Below are positions 36,428-48,615 of a stretch of DNA of 64,000 nucleotides, one piece after another. Numbering within the stretch: position 1 is the stretch's first letter; the number at the start of each line of letters is the position of its first letter. The notes under the pieces are model-generated. The model had not been told where the DNA came from and searched no databases. It saw only the letters and a program-made list of their open reading frames with translations. Made by a program: the position numbers and the translations under genes. The DNA comes from Mycogone perniciosa (taxonomy: Eukaryota; Ascomycota; Sordariomycetes; Hypocreales; Hypocreaceae), in the NCBI GenBank assembly GCA_025331125.1, contig JAOALB010000007.1, positions 1 to 64,000 of the forward strand, written 5' to 3'.

Positions 36428-39400
36428 GCGACGAGTGGATATGAACAGAAATGGCTTCTTTGATAGCACATGTCAGTGCATGAATTTTTTGTGAAAGAGA
36501 ATACTAGTACCACTTATTCATAGACATATATGTAATACTGGGGGGTAATATCCACGCTTTGATCAGTCACATGGGACACGGGATTTGGGACAACACGGAG
36601 TATACGAGTGTATACGGAGTACGGCATACGGAATATTGATTCCCGGTTGCCAAGCACTCATAAATAGCAACTGACTGACACAATGGGTCAGGGGTTCGGA
36701 TTTGGAGAACAGAGAGAACATTCGATTTCGGCTTCCATGGACGGGAGACAGCGAGGAAACAACAAACAACAAGGAAAAAAGGGGATGAATCATATACCTA
36801 ACATTAGATTGACAGGCAGGGCGTGTTTGGCCAACCAGCTGAAAAGCGCGGTCGTCCTACAGTACTCCGTATAATTACGGGGAAAGGGGGGGGCATACCT
36901 TGACGAAATGTCTCGGAGCTGTGTTTCCATTTTGATCCCGTCGTCACACACAAATCACACAATAGTACGAGTAGTAATAACAGAGACGAGATTGTGAAAG
37001 TAAAAGGGCCCCAAATGTGATTCAACAAGAAACACCCGGGTCTGGTGACAGGACGACGGCTCACGTAAGCACGGCCCGAGAAATTCGCTGGAGATGGAGG
37101 ATTATTATTTTGCATATGCATGGCGGGACGGGAGAAATTGGGACGTTTCACGATTGGGGGCGAGAATCATGAGCTGCGGAGAAATACGACGCTGGTAATC
37201 GACAGTAGCAGTGCTAGTATGTACTAGCAGTACTCGTAGTATTATTGGAGGGATCCGGCGGAAAGGGAAACGACGGCATCTTTTGGTCTGCATATCTGTA
37301 GTATGATGAACAAAGCAAAGCATACGTAGTAAAGAAACGGTAATTGATGTTGGCATTAATACTGCCCAGTGCATGTAGTCTTTTGTCTCCGTACGAAGTA
37401 GAGAGTACCTTCGTCTCTCTAGGTACCAAAGTAGGATACGAAGTACTCCGTAAGTTTGTACAGAGAATACGGAGTAGTATTTACTGTGCTTTCCGGCGGT
37501 GGTGGGGCTCCCCGGGGACGTTCGGCCAACTTTTGCCGAAGCATACGGAAGAGGACGGATTCCATGTTGGCCGAAGGCGGTGGTTGTCCGACTGCTACTC
37601 TGTCGTAGGATTGCGAGTAGTACTCCATAGTTTGCAGTTATTACTCGTAGATGCTACGAGTAGTACTCCGTACTACTGCTGCTTCGTACTCGTACTTGTT
37701 GGTTGGCACTAGCATTACGAATTACTACCTGTAGGAGTAATGGTAGCGATCCTGTCCAACAGGAAAACTATCAAACGGTCAGGACTGCCCAACCGCAGAC
37801 TATTAGTCAATATCACGTATCGTATCGGATTTATTAACATGCCGCAGCTTTCCAGTGCCATGTGCCGTGCCATGTGCAACTATCGAATTCGGTGACGTTG
37901 ACGGCGCAGCACAGCCTTATGTGCCGATATGCTAATGCGCGTGAACACCTCCTCTTCCAACTTCTGGGAGAAAAGTAAAAAGACGACGGTGCCGGCCACC
38001 CAGAAACCGTCTCACCTATTTTTGCTACTCGTGCCACTTATTTACCCACCGCCGGACCCGGCCGGGGTCTGTCTGGTCTCCATCTTCTTCTTGTTTGTTC
38101 TATGCATCTTCCTTTGTTGGTCTGTGTGCAAGGGAGACATCGGAATCGGGGCCGGAACCGGCATTCTCCATGGGATTGAAGGCAGTGCTGAGTGAGCCAC
38201 GCGAGTTGCTGGTTCCGGGCCCCAAGAGCCGCGCTTGTTTTGTTTGTCTTTGTCTTATCTTGTCTTGTCTTGCTTGTTTGCAACTCGTGAGAGAGAGGCG
38301 GGATATGAGCGAGGGAGCGAGATGAGAGGGGGAGGGTTCGGATCCTTGGCTGCTGGGTGGCCCAGCGTTTTTAGCCATGTCTCACTTCAAGCGTTGAAAG
38401 CGTCTGCGTCCGTCGCAAAGCTACCACCTAACATTGCGTGCGAACGAAGGTGATGAGCGCAGCCAGGCCAGACCAGGCCAGCGCCAAAGTCTTGCTTGCG
38501 CCCTGGACAAGCGAATGAATGACACTTTTCGTTTGCGTGTATGGAGGAGATCCAGGCCTAGCGCTCGAAAGCGCGTCCAGAGGCGAGACATGCCCCCCAG
38601 ACGGAGTATTCCAGGGCATCGTTCCGCGCACCTCACACAACACACGCGGCGCCAACGGCACTGCCGCTTAATCAATCTTCCAAGACATAACTATCTATCT
38701 ACGGAGTAATTCGTAGGGAGTTCGGCGGCGTCTTGGCCAGAAGCAGTAGCCGACTGCGTGGTTGGTGGGGGGGGGGGCGGCGAGCAAGGAACAAGGAGGG
38801 ACTTGTCAGAAGCAGCGCAACAGAGAGAGACACATGAGGCGGCTGATGTGAGCAGCTGGGCCGGAAAACTGGGCTGCTGAAAGTGAGTAACTCGTAAAGG
38901 TGACAGCGGCCAGCAGATTTAGCTTTAGTGAACTGTGCTAGCAGAGCAGTTGGATAGTGCTAGCATACGATCCATGCTGTAATCTAAATCAACACACAAG
39001 GAGGGCTGGGGTGTGGGCAGACCGTTGGAGAGACAAACACAAAAAGCCGTTTGTTATAGATAGAGCACGAGTCCGGCCATCCAGCCCCCGGATCCAGCAT
39101 TCACCTCTAAAATCACCAACAACCAAACCAACAAACCAAACAAAAAAGTCGCCTATTTCACTTCTTCACCAAAGACATCCGAAAAAGAAGAAGCGCTCGG
39201 GCCTATAGAAGAAAAAAAGGTCTCGGTCTATGCATGCGTCTATGCGTCATTGTCTTTGCCATTGTCAATTGCTATTGATTCAGATTCGGATTCAGAGCTG
39301 CTGCCAACAACAATAAGACAAGAAGCCAAAAAAAAGGGACCTGGCCATTGCATCCGATCAATTTCAACGCATTCATCAGCGGGTGTTATTTTTATAAAGA

Positions 39401-39819
39401 AAAAAGAGCTTTCGTTCTTTTCTTCTTCTTTTTCTCCTCTCTTCTTTCTTCAGCCAAACAAACATTCTTCACATCTTTTCCCGCCTTTGACGTATACAAA
39501 CAACAACCCCTCGGTCACTCCGCTTTCACCAGATACTTTACTATTTTAAAGTTTCTTTCCGCGAGCGTCGCCGCATTGTGAACGAGTCAGAGTTGGGACA
39601 GGGAGCAAACACATAAACACTATCGCGCCCCAGAGACGAATATTAAAAGGGTCTTCTTCTTCGTCTTCCGATCCCTCGTCGTACTCTATTCTGTCAGTCT
39701 CTATCACTGCTAGTGCTGGGCCAAGAATAGTCAACACTTTCTTGTTTGCGTCTTTGGACGAGACAACTTTTACTATAAACCAACAACTTCACACATATAT
39801 ACACATACACACCGTCATC
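36428..39819. other. Long gene-poor region with motif clusters and simple repeats
   Basis: About 3.4 kb without a supportable gene. The left half holds many TACGGAGTA/TACTCCGTA and TACTCGTAG-type motifs (about 36595-36640, 36860, 37390-37475, 37610-37700, 38700). A run of 12 G lies at about 38767-38778. The right end (from about 39100) alternates A-rich and CT-rich stretches, as expected of a long 5' leader of the small gene that follows. No RNA gene was recognised. Confidence 0.5.
37610..37700. repeat. Cluster of TACTCCGTA / CTACGAGTA motifs
   Basis: Within 90 bases the short words TACTCCGTA, TACTCGTAG, CTACGAGTA and TTCGTACTCGTAC occur several times in both orientations, so the stretch could fold into alternative hairpins. 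The function is unknown. Confidence 0.7.
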
Positions 39820-40284
39820 ATGATGCACCACCGTGGCATTTCCTCCCACCGCCGCTCAGAACCCTTCCTCCGCCGACGGCTCGCCAGAAACCCAGAGCTC
39901 GCCCGCAAACTGCACCAGATGGCTCTCCCGCTCTCCCCTCTCGTGCAACTCACCACCGGCGCCGTTCACCCCCATTTCCCCCGGACTGTCCTGCAGTTCT
40001 GGCTCCTGACGGACTCCCAGCTCGAGAGCCTGGCCCAGTTCTACCACCAGCGCACGCCCTCACCGTGGTCGAAGCAGTACCCTTGCCCCGTCGACTGGCG
40101 CTCCGATGCCCCGCTGGAGGAGAAGCGCCGCAAGATGGGCCGATTCATTGGGTTGAGGGGCTGTGAGTCTCCGGCTGCTATGCTCAAGACAGAAGAACAG
40201 ATTGCCCGGGAGGCGAGGTTGGCGAGCAGGTCAGCCAAGGAGGAGGAGGCGTGGCGACGGAAGATGAACCCTTTCCCTCAATAA
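39820..40284 (+). CDS. Small conserved-looking protein of unknown function
   Basis: A single exon of 154 residues starting at the first of two adjacent ATG codons. The N-terminus is very basic (HRRSEPFLRRRLARNPELAR). A compact block follows with QFWLLTDSQLESLAQFYHQ and the Pro/Trp-rich WSKQYPCPVDW, then a charged helical end (TEEQIAREARLASRSAKEEE). Codon use is biased to C or G at third positions, as in the surrounding real genes, which supports coding. No domain is recognised. A leader of several hundred bases with CT- and A-rich blocks lies upstream, a pattern seen for highly regulated or highly expressed fungal genes. Confidence 0.75.
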   Translation: MMHHRGISSHRRSEPFLRRRLARNPELARKLHQMALPLSPLVQLTTGAVHPHFPRTVLQFWLLTDSQLESLAQFYHQRTPSPWSKQYPCPVDWRSDAPLEEKRRKMGRFIGLRGCESPAAMLKTEEQIAREARLASRSAKEEEAWRRKMNPFPQ

Positions 40285-41098
40285 AAAGCCAATTCACCCT
40301 CGTCGTCATTACCAGCATCATTGGTTTGGGGATAGGTATTCCCACAGGTTTCAGGAGTTACGAGGCTTTTTGTGTGTTTGCTTTTTTTATGGATTCTGGT
40401 TTGGGAGGTTCATGATACATGTAGATAGCGATTTCTCTGAGCGACCGTCACCGGCGCATCTTTTTTTTCATGATTGATTGATTGATATCAATCTTCGGTG
40501 TTACAGGAAACAAGCATCAAGGGGTTGCATCGGAGGGAGAGGAGGAAAGGAACGCATAGAAGCACACAGCAATGACATGGCATGACTCTTTTCCGCAGAG
40601 AACAAAATACCAATTTACTCTACAAAAATTCCCTTTTCCTGTGCCTCGTGATATTTTTTGACTTGTTCTTCTATCTGGTCATGATGTCACTGCATATATG
40701 GTTTGCAGGGATATATATCTATTTTCCCCTTCTTTTTGTCTCTTTTCCTTTTTTTATTACGGCGTACAGGCAATCCGTTTCGAGCTTATGCACCGTGAAT
40801 GCTTGTGATTACAAGCTCTGTTCCGAATTACAAGGCGTAACTACTAAGAGAATGGCCTGTCCCACAGATGCAAAAAAAGACGAGAAAATAGTGTGAAAAA
40901 AAATACAAAGATACATCCATACATGCGTGTCATACTTTGTAGAGTCATACTGATAATAAATACCCCACCAAGATTGTAAAACCTTCAACCCCCGGTCAAA
41001 ATCAATCATCACGACGAGGGGCAAGTTCACCAGCTTCATCACCAAAGTCCGCTTCATCTTCCATTGCTCTTCGTTGGTTCAATTTTGAAGCATTTACA
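40285..41098. other. Intergenic region upstream of GUA1
   Basis: About 810 bp, A/T-rich, with T tracts. Short frames only. It holds the 3' end of the small gene and the GUA1 promoter. Confidence 0.55.
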
Positions 41099-43969
41099 AT
41101 GGCCGAACATCAGCGTGAACTTGAGCCACACGAGCTCTATGATACCGTGCTCGTGCTGGACTTTGGGTGAGAAAAGAAACCCATTTTTTGATCCGCTGTA
41201 TCAAAGCATTTGAGTGCGACTGACGATTTCCAAGCTCGCAGTTTTCGCATCTGCTGACGAGGCGCCTGCGAGAGTTTTCCGTCTATGCTGAAATGCTCCC
41301 ATGCACACAGAAACTGTCAGAACTCTCCTGGAAGCCTGTGGGCATCATCTTGAGTGGTGGCCCTTACAGTGTGTACGAGGATGGGGCACCTCATGGTATG
41401 ACTTGACTCTGCGTTCTGATGAGAATATAACTAACACATTTGACAGTCGACCCAGCTTTCTTGGATCTCGTACGTCCATGAGAATGTCCTGAATCGGGCG
41501 GTTTCTTTGAACGCCTTATGCTCTAGCCCGGTTGCTGACTCGAACTCCTGCAGGGTGTACCAGTTTTAGGTACGTAGAAAGCAGTCACTCATTGACAGTA
41601 TTGTCTCTAACACATTCGGGCAGGTATTTGCTACGGAATGCAGGAACTTGCGTACCGAGTATCCAAGGAGAATGTCGTGGCTGGCACAGCAAGAGAGCAA
41701 GTTACCAAAATGGTCTCTTAGATGCATCTCTAACAGCTCGTCAGGTATGGACATGCAGACCTTTCTGCCACCAAGGTTGGCGGCCATGTTGATCGCCTTT
41801 TTGTGAGTTCCACTGGGTTCTAATAACTATAGAACCATCTAATCTTCTTTGCAGGAAGGTCTGGAGGACAGCATGCGCGGTACGTGGCTTTCCCCAGCTC
41901 CGTTGCCCCTTTCGGATCTCTAGAGTTGTCTGCGAAGCCGAGACCAGTTGCTAAGACACGTCTCTATCAAAATGGATACTAACACCTGGATAGTCTGGAT
42001 GTCTCACGGTGACAAGCTTGTTAAGCTGCCGGTACGTATTCCAGACCTAAAAAGTCCTTCAGCATGCATTTGTTTCAGTCCCTAGGAGCAGAGTACTGTG
42101 TCAGCTGCCGTAGATGATCCATGTCTGTTCTCTTTAGCCAATTTGCTGACTCGGATACCGGCTTAGGAGGGATTTCATACCATTGCAACCACAAGGAACT
42201 CGGAATATGCAGCCATTGGACACGAATCCAAGCCAATTTACGCGATCCAATTCCACCCTGAGGTCACGCACACAATTGGGTATTTCATTCCCTAACTCGG
42301 CAGAATCCGGCTGAGGCTTCTCTTTGCTAATACAATTCATTAGTGGAGAAAAGCTTCTAAAGAACTTTGCTGTCAACGTCTGCAATGCCAAGCAGACCTG
42401 GACTATGGCAACTCTGGTTGACCAGGAGATTGCCCGAATTCGCAAACTCGTGGGTCCTGAGGGCCAGGTCCTTGGTGCTGTCAGCGGCGGCGTTGATTCC
42501 ACCGTAGCTGCGAAGCTGATGCACGAGGCTATTGGTTCGCGCTTCCACGCAGTGATGGTAGACAACGGTTGTCTCCGATTGAACGAAGCCGTGCAGGTCA
42601 AAAAGACTCTTGGCGAACACCTTGGTATCAATTTGACCGTTGTGGACGCTTCGAAACAGTTTCTCGATGGCCTCAAGGGTCTTGAAGACCCCGAACAGAA
42701 GAGAAAGTTCATCGGTGGCAAGTTCATCGACATTTTCGAAGAGGAAGTCAAGAGGATTGAGGACGCTGCGGCTCACTCCGATCGTGCCGGCAAGATTGAG
42801 TGGTTCCTTCAGGGAACTCTCTACCCGGACGTCATCGAGTCCATCTCGTTCAAAGGCCCGAGTCAGACGATCAAGACTCATCACAACGTCGGCGGTCTGC
42901 CTAAGCGCATGACTGAAGGTCACGGACTGAAGTTGATTGAGGTATGGAACTCCTAGATCTAGGGAGATGCAAATTCACTAACCTGTATAGCCGGTATGTG
43001 TTTCACCGAGGACACTGACCGCTCCGACCATGACTCGCTAATACATACTCTAGCTCCGTGAATTGTTTAAAGACGAAGTGCGGGAATTGGGCCGGCAACT
43101 GGGGTTGCACGATGACCTTGTTATGAGACATCCGGTAAGCTGCTCACAGAACTCCAACTGTCCTTGCCTTTCCTGTTCTAGGGTCATTAGCCTCTGAGAG
43201 AGGCCCGGGGAAACCGAAACGTCTTTCCTCTTGTCTTAACCACGGCAAATCCAAGAAGATCAACTAATTCTGATTGTTTTACCAGTTCCCCGGTCCTGGA
43301 ATTGCGATCCGTGTCCTTGGTGAGGTCACCCCTGAAAAGGTTGAGATCGCACGTCAGGCGGACCATATTTTCATCAGTGAGTAACATAAGGTGTCAGGCT
43401 CTTGGTTTATTATCACTAATATTTTCAAGGCATGATCCGTGAAAAGGGCTTGTACGACCAGATTGGACAGGCATTTGCTGCATTGGATCCCAGTGTATGT
43501 ATCCCTACACCATGACCGTCTCTCTTGAATGCCTCTCGACATCTCGAACCCCCCACATGTGCAAGAAATACTAATTCCAGATGTGACATAGCGCGCCGTG
43601 GGTGTGATGGGAGACAAGCGTGTCTACCAGTACATCGTAAGTACCCTTCGAGTCTACTGACGCAGACTTCGGTTTGTTAACAGTGGCCCTAGATCATCCT
43701 ACGTGCAGTGCAGACGAAGGATTTCATGAGTGCGAACCCATATCCCTTCACCACTGAGTTCCTCAACGAGGTTTCGACCCGGATCACCAACGAGGTGGAC
43801 GGAGTTTGCAGAGTCGTGTACGACCTTACAAGGTAAGCCTCCCACTCTTCCCTGAAATCACCTTCCATCCGAGTGTAAAAATAGGACCTCGGATTTTGTA
43901 CTTTCTTGGTTAATGATGTAAATGCTAACCCTTGCTAGCAAACCGCCCGGAACCATTGAACTTGAGTGA
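41099..43969 (+). CDS. GUA1: GMP synthase (glutamine-hydrolysing)
   Basis: Seventeen exons join in frame to 542 residues: 41099-41166, 41235-41395, 41447-41469, 41554-41569, 41624-41696, 41745-41802, 41855-41879, 41994-42031, 42167-42279, 42344-42941, 42991-42993, 43054-43134, 43286-43376, 43430-43494, 43592-43636, 43693-43832, 43939-43969. The enzyme converts XMP to GMP with glutamine and ATP. The class I amidotransferase domain shows ILSGGPYSVY, GICYGMQ (Cys92) and QFHPEVTHT; the PP-loop ATPase shows GAVSGGVDSTVAAKL; the C-terminal dimerisation part shows HPFPGPGIAIRVLGE and ends SKPPGTIELE. The length fits (yeast is 525). Oddities are a 3-nt exon supplying the conserved Pro of EPLRELFKDE, a 16-nt exon, and a GC-AG intron after 41696. 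The gene is unusually intron-dense. Confidence 0.97.
42991..42993 (+). other. GUA1: Three-nucleotide micro-exon (CCG, Pro392) of GUA1
   Basis: Flanked upstream by a 49-nt intron ending CTAACCTGTATAG and downstream by an intron beginning GTATGTG and ending with GCTAAT and CTCTAG. Including it restores EPLRELFKDE, which is near-universal in GMP synthases; skipping it keeps frame but deletes the Pro. Confidence 0.85.
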
Positions 43970-44435
43970 TGGCGGAGTTGGCGAGGTGGAAGATATTATT
44001 AGACTGGCTTAGACATTGCATAGGACAAAGAAGGGTACAAAACTCCTGATTCCCAAAGCATAAGTTACAATTGCAGCACTTGAACAAAGTAAAAACGGAA
44101 AAACTAGAGTAGAAAAAAATGGAATGGGACCGGAACCAGACTTTATAGGCGGTTTCTGAGAATATGGGGAGCTATGAACTGCTCCTTACCAAGGACGTCG
44201 CGACGAGTTGACAGATATTTACAAGGCCCCATATCCCAACCCATCTGATCTCTTCCCTGAGTTCTCCCTCATCCAGCGTAGTAGCTGAGCAAAGTGACGA
44301 GGAGTAGTAATATGAATAGCTCGAGTGGCCGCAGCCAACTTCGAGGTACTGTAATAGTCCTTCCTATTCTCTTCACGGTCCCTATATACGTTCATGTTCC
44401 CCAACCCGAACCAACCTTGCATCAAAATGCTTTTT
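43970..44435. other. Intergenic region between convergent GUA1 and SEC66
   Basis: 466 bp containing the two 3' ends. Nothing else is seen. Confidence 0.6.
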
Positions 44436-45232
44436 TTATTTCTTGCTACCCTTCTTCTTGCTGCTGCTCGGAGTGTCGACCACCACGGCATCCTCCTCAC
44501 TGCCCTTGGTAGAGCCCTGCTCCGACTCCTCGAGCTCCTTCATGAATTCGGTCTTGATCTGCCCCCTCTTCTTCTCCCACCATTGCTTCTCACTGTCGGT
44601 CTGTGCTTGGATCTCCTCCAGGCGCTGGCGGAGTTTGGTGTTGGCGGCGATTTCGTGGGCAGACTGGAAGATGGTAGGACCCCAGTTTGGCGCCAGGGCA
44701 TTGGCCTATAAAACGCATGTTAGTATATCATGTCTGCCGCATCATGAATAACATAGGCATACCTCGGTGACTACATCTCGCAGCTCCTCCTCCATCTCTT
44801 TCTCCGCACGCAGGAACCGCTGCCACAAGTCGTCGCCCACACTGCCCCTCTGGAGCAGCGAACCGCACGCCTGCTTGGCCGTCTTGATCTGGATCAAGCG
44901 CTCAATGTCCTCGACTGCGCGCCTCAAAAGAGCTGCTCTCAGAACACTGTCCGGGACTTTTGGTGACTTCTCGGCGCCTCCTTCGGGGTCCATGTGTAGC
45001 AGTGAGAGGTAGATGTTGCGCTGCAAGTGCGGGCCGAACCATGGTGCGAGATTGGCGCTTTCGGCTGTTCAGATAGTCAGTTCAATGCTCTCTGGACGGT
45101 CTGTTACGTTGCGACTGAGTTCATACCGGCTTTCCGTTTCCGGTAGATGGTTGAGAAAGTCATGAGAGCGCCCGAGAGGACGAGAAGGTAAGCAAACGGA
45201 AGGGCTAGGCCCTTCCAGTCGATATCGAGCAT
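44436..45232 (-). CDS. SEC66: ER translocation complex subunit SEC66 (SEC71)
   Basis: Three exons (45127-45232, 44763-45064, 44436-44705) give 225 residues (yeast 206). SEC66 is a subunit of the SEC62/SEC63 complex for post-translational import into the ER. A single N-terminal membrane segment (LALPFAYLLVLSGALMTF) follows a very short lumenal start. Then comes the cytosolic domain with ANLAPWFGPHLQRNIYLSLLHM, the helical VLRAALLRRAVEDIERLIQIKTAKQAC, DDLWQRFLRAEKEMEEEL and ANALAPNWGPTIFQ, all typical of the family. The C-terminus is a charged coiled coil followed by a Lys/Ser tail. It is divergent from NPL4 across 621 bp. Confidence 0.93.
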
Positions 45233-45853
45233 TTTGATGTAGGATAGTAGGTATAGATGGGTATTTTCGTATTAAAGAAAAAGAATACCACTTTCAATCA
45301 GACCGGGAAACCAAAGCGAATGTAGTGATCTGGCTTTGGGGGGAATCTTAGGTGGTCAAGTTGAACCTCCAATTCAAAGGTTGGCGACACGTCGCATAAT
45401 TGCATCCCACCTGAACCCTTTTTTGGCCATTACCCTTCTGGCCAGATAGGCCTGCAGGGCTGGCTCGGTCAGTGACGTACCGCCCCAAGCGCCCCAAGGC
45501 CCGCACAACTACCGACCGTTCGGGCCGACGTTTCTCCAGGTGGCGGCGTCTTCAGGCACCCTGTGAATGACGCTCTTCCTGCTCTAAGACGCAAGCTGCG
45601 AGGCTCTCAAGCACGATTCAATGAGCTCCCACAAAGCTCGATTCTCGCCTCTGCAACCTGCCCTTTAACACAGTGGCTCCAACTTCACCCAGCACATAAA
45701 GGTCGTGCCGGTGTTCTTCTCTTTTTTCAAACGATAATAATATTTTATATTCTTCTCTATAGGCGGCGTCTATTCCATCTCCTTTGGAGGCTCACACCAA
45801 AACCAAAACCCCACCAACACTCGACATCGGTTCCGCAGCAAACGTCGCCCATT
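45233..45853. other. Divergent promoter region of SEC66 and NPL4
   Basis: 621 bp between two starts on opposite strands. Short frames only. Both genes serve ER functions (import and ERAD), so shared regulation is possible, but no known site was recognised. Confidence 0.6.
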
Positions 45854-48045
45854 ATGTTGATTCGACTGCGCGGGCCAGATGGCATGATCCGCTTGATGGT
45901 CGAGCCTACTACCACCTTTGGAGAGCTGGGAAAGCTGGTGGGAACTTGTTCTATTGCTTGACGATGCTCGGGAACAAAGCTAACTCATATCTTAGCTCCT
46001 AACCCACCTCCCTGCCACGGTCGACCCCAAGACAATCGTCTTATCGAACTCTCCTACCAGCCATGATTCAAAGCGACTGGGTGACATCGTTCAGTTCCAG
46101 CTCAGCCAGATCGGGTTGAAGTATGATCCCTCCCCCACGGACATGCCCAGTCGATGTTTGCAACCCCCAGCTAACAGCCGTGGCACAGACATGGCGATCT
46201 CATCTTCCTCAGCTACGAGCACAGCGACACCGCGAATGGAACCACCAATGGCGACGTGCCTGTACCCGTCACATCTGCCAGACTCAACGGCAAACCCGTC
46301 CTGCCCACGGAGGTCGTACCGATCGATCCGAAACCGGAGAGAATCTCGAAGCCCTGGGAAGTCGTGAAACAATCTGCGTTGGATGACCGGCTAGACAAGC
46401 TAGATGGCAAGATCCCCAGAGGAAAGGATAGGATGTGCCGTCATGGGCCCAAGGGTATGTGCGACTACTGCCAACCCATGGATCCCTTCGACCCGGGTTA
46501 TCTCGCCGAAAAGAAGATCAAATACCGCTCCTTCCACTCCCACCTCCGCAAGATCAACGCCGCCACGAATAAGCCCGAGTCAGGGACTTCCTACATTCCT
46601 CCCCTTGTCGAGCCCGACTTTCGAGTTAAACGAGACTGTCCGTCTGGCCATCCACCATGGCCAGAAGGCATTTGCAGCAAATGTCAGCCAAGCGCCATTA
46701 CCCTCAATCCCCAACCCTTCCGAATGGTCGACCATGTCGAGTTCTCTACGCCTTCCATCATCGATACCTTCATTGACACCTGGCGGAAAACGGGTGCCCA
46801 GCGACTAGGCTACATGTACGGAAGATATACCGAATATACCGAGGTCCCATTAGGTGTCAAGGCTATTGTGGAAGCCATTTACGAACCGCCACAGGTTGAC
46901 GAGATTGACGGCCTCACCACGAATGCCTGGGAAAATCAGAAGGATATTGACCAGGTCGCTAACCTGTGTGGCTTGGAGCTGGTCGGTATCATCTGGACAG
47001 ACCTGCTTGATGCTGGAAACAATGATGGATCGGTTGTGTGCAAGCGCCATGCTGATTCATACTTCCTCTCCTCCCTCGAAGTTTGCTTCTCATCCAGACT
47101 ACAAGCCCAGTACCCAAAGTCTTCAAAATGGAGTGACTCCGGCCAATTCGGCTCTAACTTTGTGACGTGCGTCATCTCAGGAAATGAAGACGGCGAAATC
47201 TCCATTTCAGCTTATCAGATGTCAAACGAGGCGGTTGAGATGATGCGAGCTGACATCATTGAGCCGTCAGCGGATCCAACCGTCATGCTTGTCCGTGAGG
47301 AAGAGGAGGAAGACGGCTCAGCCAGTCGGACGAGATATATTCCCGAAGTGTTTTATCGAAAGGTAAACGAATATGGGGCCAATGTCCAGCAGAACGCAAA
47401 GCCGGCTTTTCCTGTCGAGTATCTCTTTGTCACTCTAACACATGGCTTCCCTGCGGAGCCTAAGCCAACATTCACACAGACAGGGTTCCCCATCGAGAAT
47501 CGCCAATACATCGGCGAGAGCCAAGAGCATTCCACGCTGGCGAGGTCGCTCAATATTCGTCCTGGCCAAAAACTTAGTGATAACGGCCAAGAAGTATCCA
47601 ACTTCCACCTCCTTTGTTTCATCCATCAAATGGGAATCTTATCAAAGGTTTGCATTCTTTAGGCAGTATTCTCTCCTGGTGAGGAAATCCGCTAATAACT
47701 GTAACTTCATAGGCCGAAGCGTCACTGTTGTGTCGCGTGGCGAGTCAACATGATCTCGCCGACTCGTTCCAGCTCCGCTCTACGGAAGGTTGGCAAACAC
47801 TACAAGCCATCCTGAAATCGACTGGTGAGCGAATCCCCAAGCGTCCACGCGGGCACGATGGCGTATCACCAGCGGCATCATCGTCTTCTTCTTCTGCTTC
47901 TTTCTCATCATCGTCTAATTACAACACCCCTGCTGCTGCTGGTGAGCCTGGTGAGCCACTTGCTAAACGGTTTGCTGCCTTCAGGCTGAACGAACGTCGC
48001 ACCCCCGAGAGCAAATATCTGCCGCCGTCTCGACCTCCGCCGTGA
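45854..48045 (+). CDS. NPL4: NPL4, cofactor of CDC48 in ubiquitin-dependent extraction
   Basis: Four exons (45854-45937, 45996-46120, 46189-47647, 47713-48045) give 666 residues. NPL4 with UFD1 guides the CDC48/p97 ATPase to ubiquitinated substrates in ERAD, ribosome quality control and chromatin. The ubiquitin-like N-terminus (MLIRLRGPDGMIRLMVEP) binds CDC48. A zinc-binding part follows: MCRHGPKGMCDYCQPMDPFD and, later, CPSGHPPWPEGICSKCQP. The MPN-like domain starts at VDHVEFSTPSIIDTFI and lacks a metalloprotease signature, as in all NPL4. The C-terminal domain includes FFVTLTHGFP-like LFVTLTHGFP and HLLCFIHQMGILSK. The last exon adds a Ser-rich linker. The second exon could begin one codon away, but LTHLPATVDPKTIVLS is certain. 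Confidence 0.96.
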
Positions 48046-48615
48046 GTTTGGAAGGGGAAAATGGTTGTTGGGGCGGGCTCTTGGGAATTGGTCTGAATTA
48101 GGATCGTCGAAAGAGTCAGTCCAAGATCAAGCTTGAAATCACACGAAACAAAACATCGGCGGCGTTTTATGGGGCATGGATGGAGTGGCCAATATTGCTT
48201 AGAGATGGCAGCGCATCTAGACACAGGGGAACCTACTCGTGGTTCGTCAATCAATAAAACATTAGTACAAGGACACAATGGACTCGTCGTATTTTGAAAC
48301 ATTTTTGTTTGTTGCCATTCCCATACTCCATCTATCTACGCAAGTTATGTAGCAAACCGAAAAGAAAAAAGATATCATCGTCACCCTAGATCCAATGGCC
48401 ATGTTACGTTTCTCTCATAACAAAAACGCCTAAGCCCCCTTTTTTTGCTTTGTCCACCGCCCCAGCCAGTTCCCCCAATCGACCTTTCAACCGCCCTCCA
48501 AATCCACAACGGTTACTCCGTGCAGGCCATTAAGAACATACACATAAAAGATTATAACGCCAGTTCACTCCTCGCTCCTGTGAAGATTCCCGAGGAAGTG
48601 TAAAGGTTATATAGT
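48046..48615. other. Intergenic region between convergent NPL4 and CPA2
   Basis: 570 bp with both 3' ends. No other feature is seen. Confidence 0.6.
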
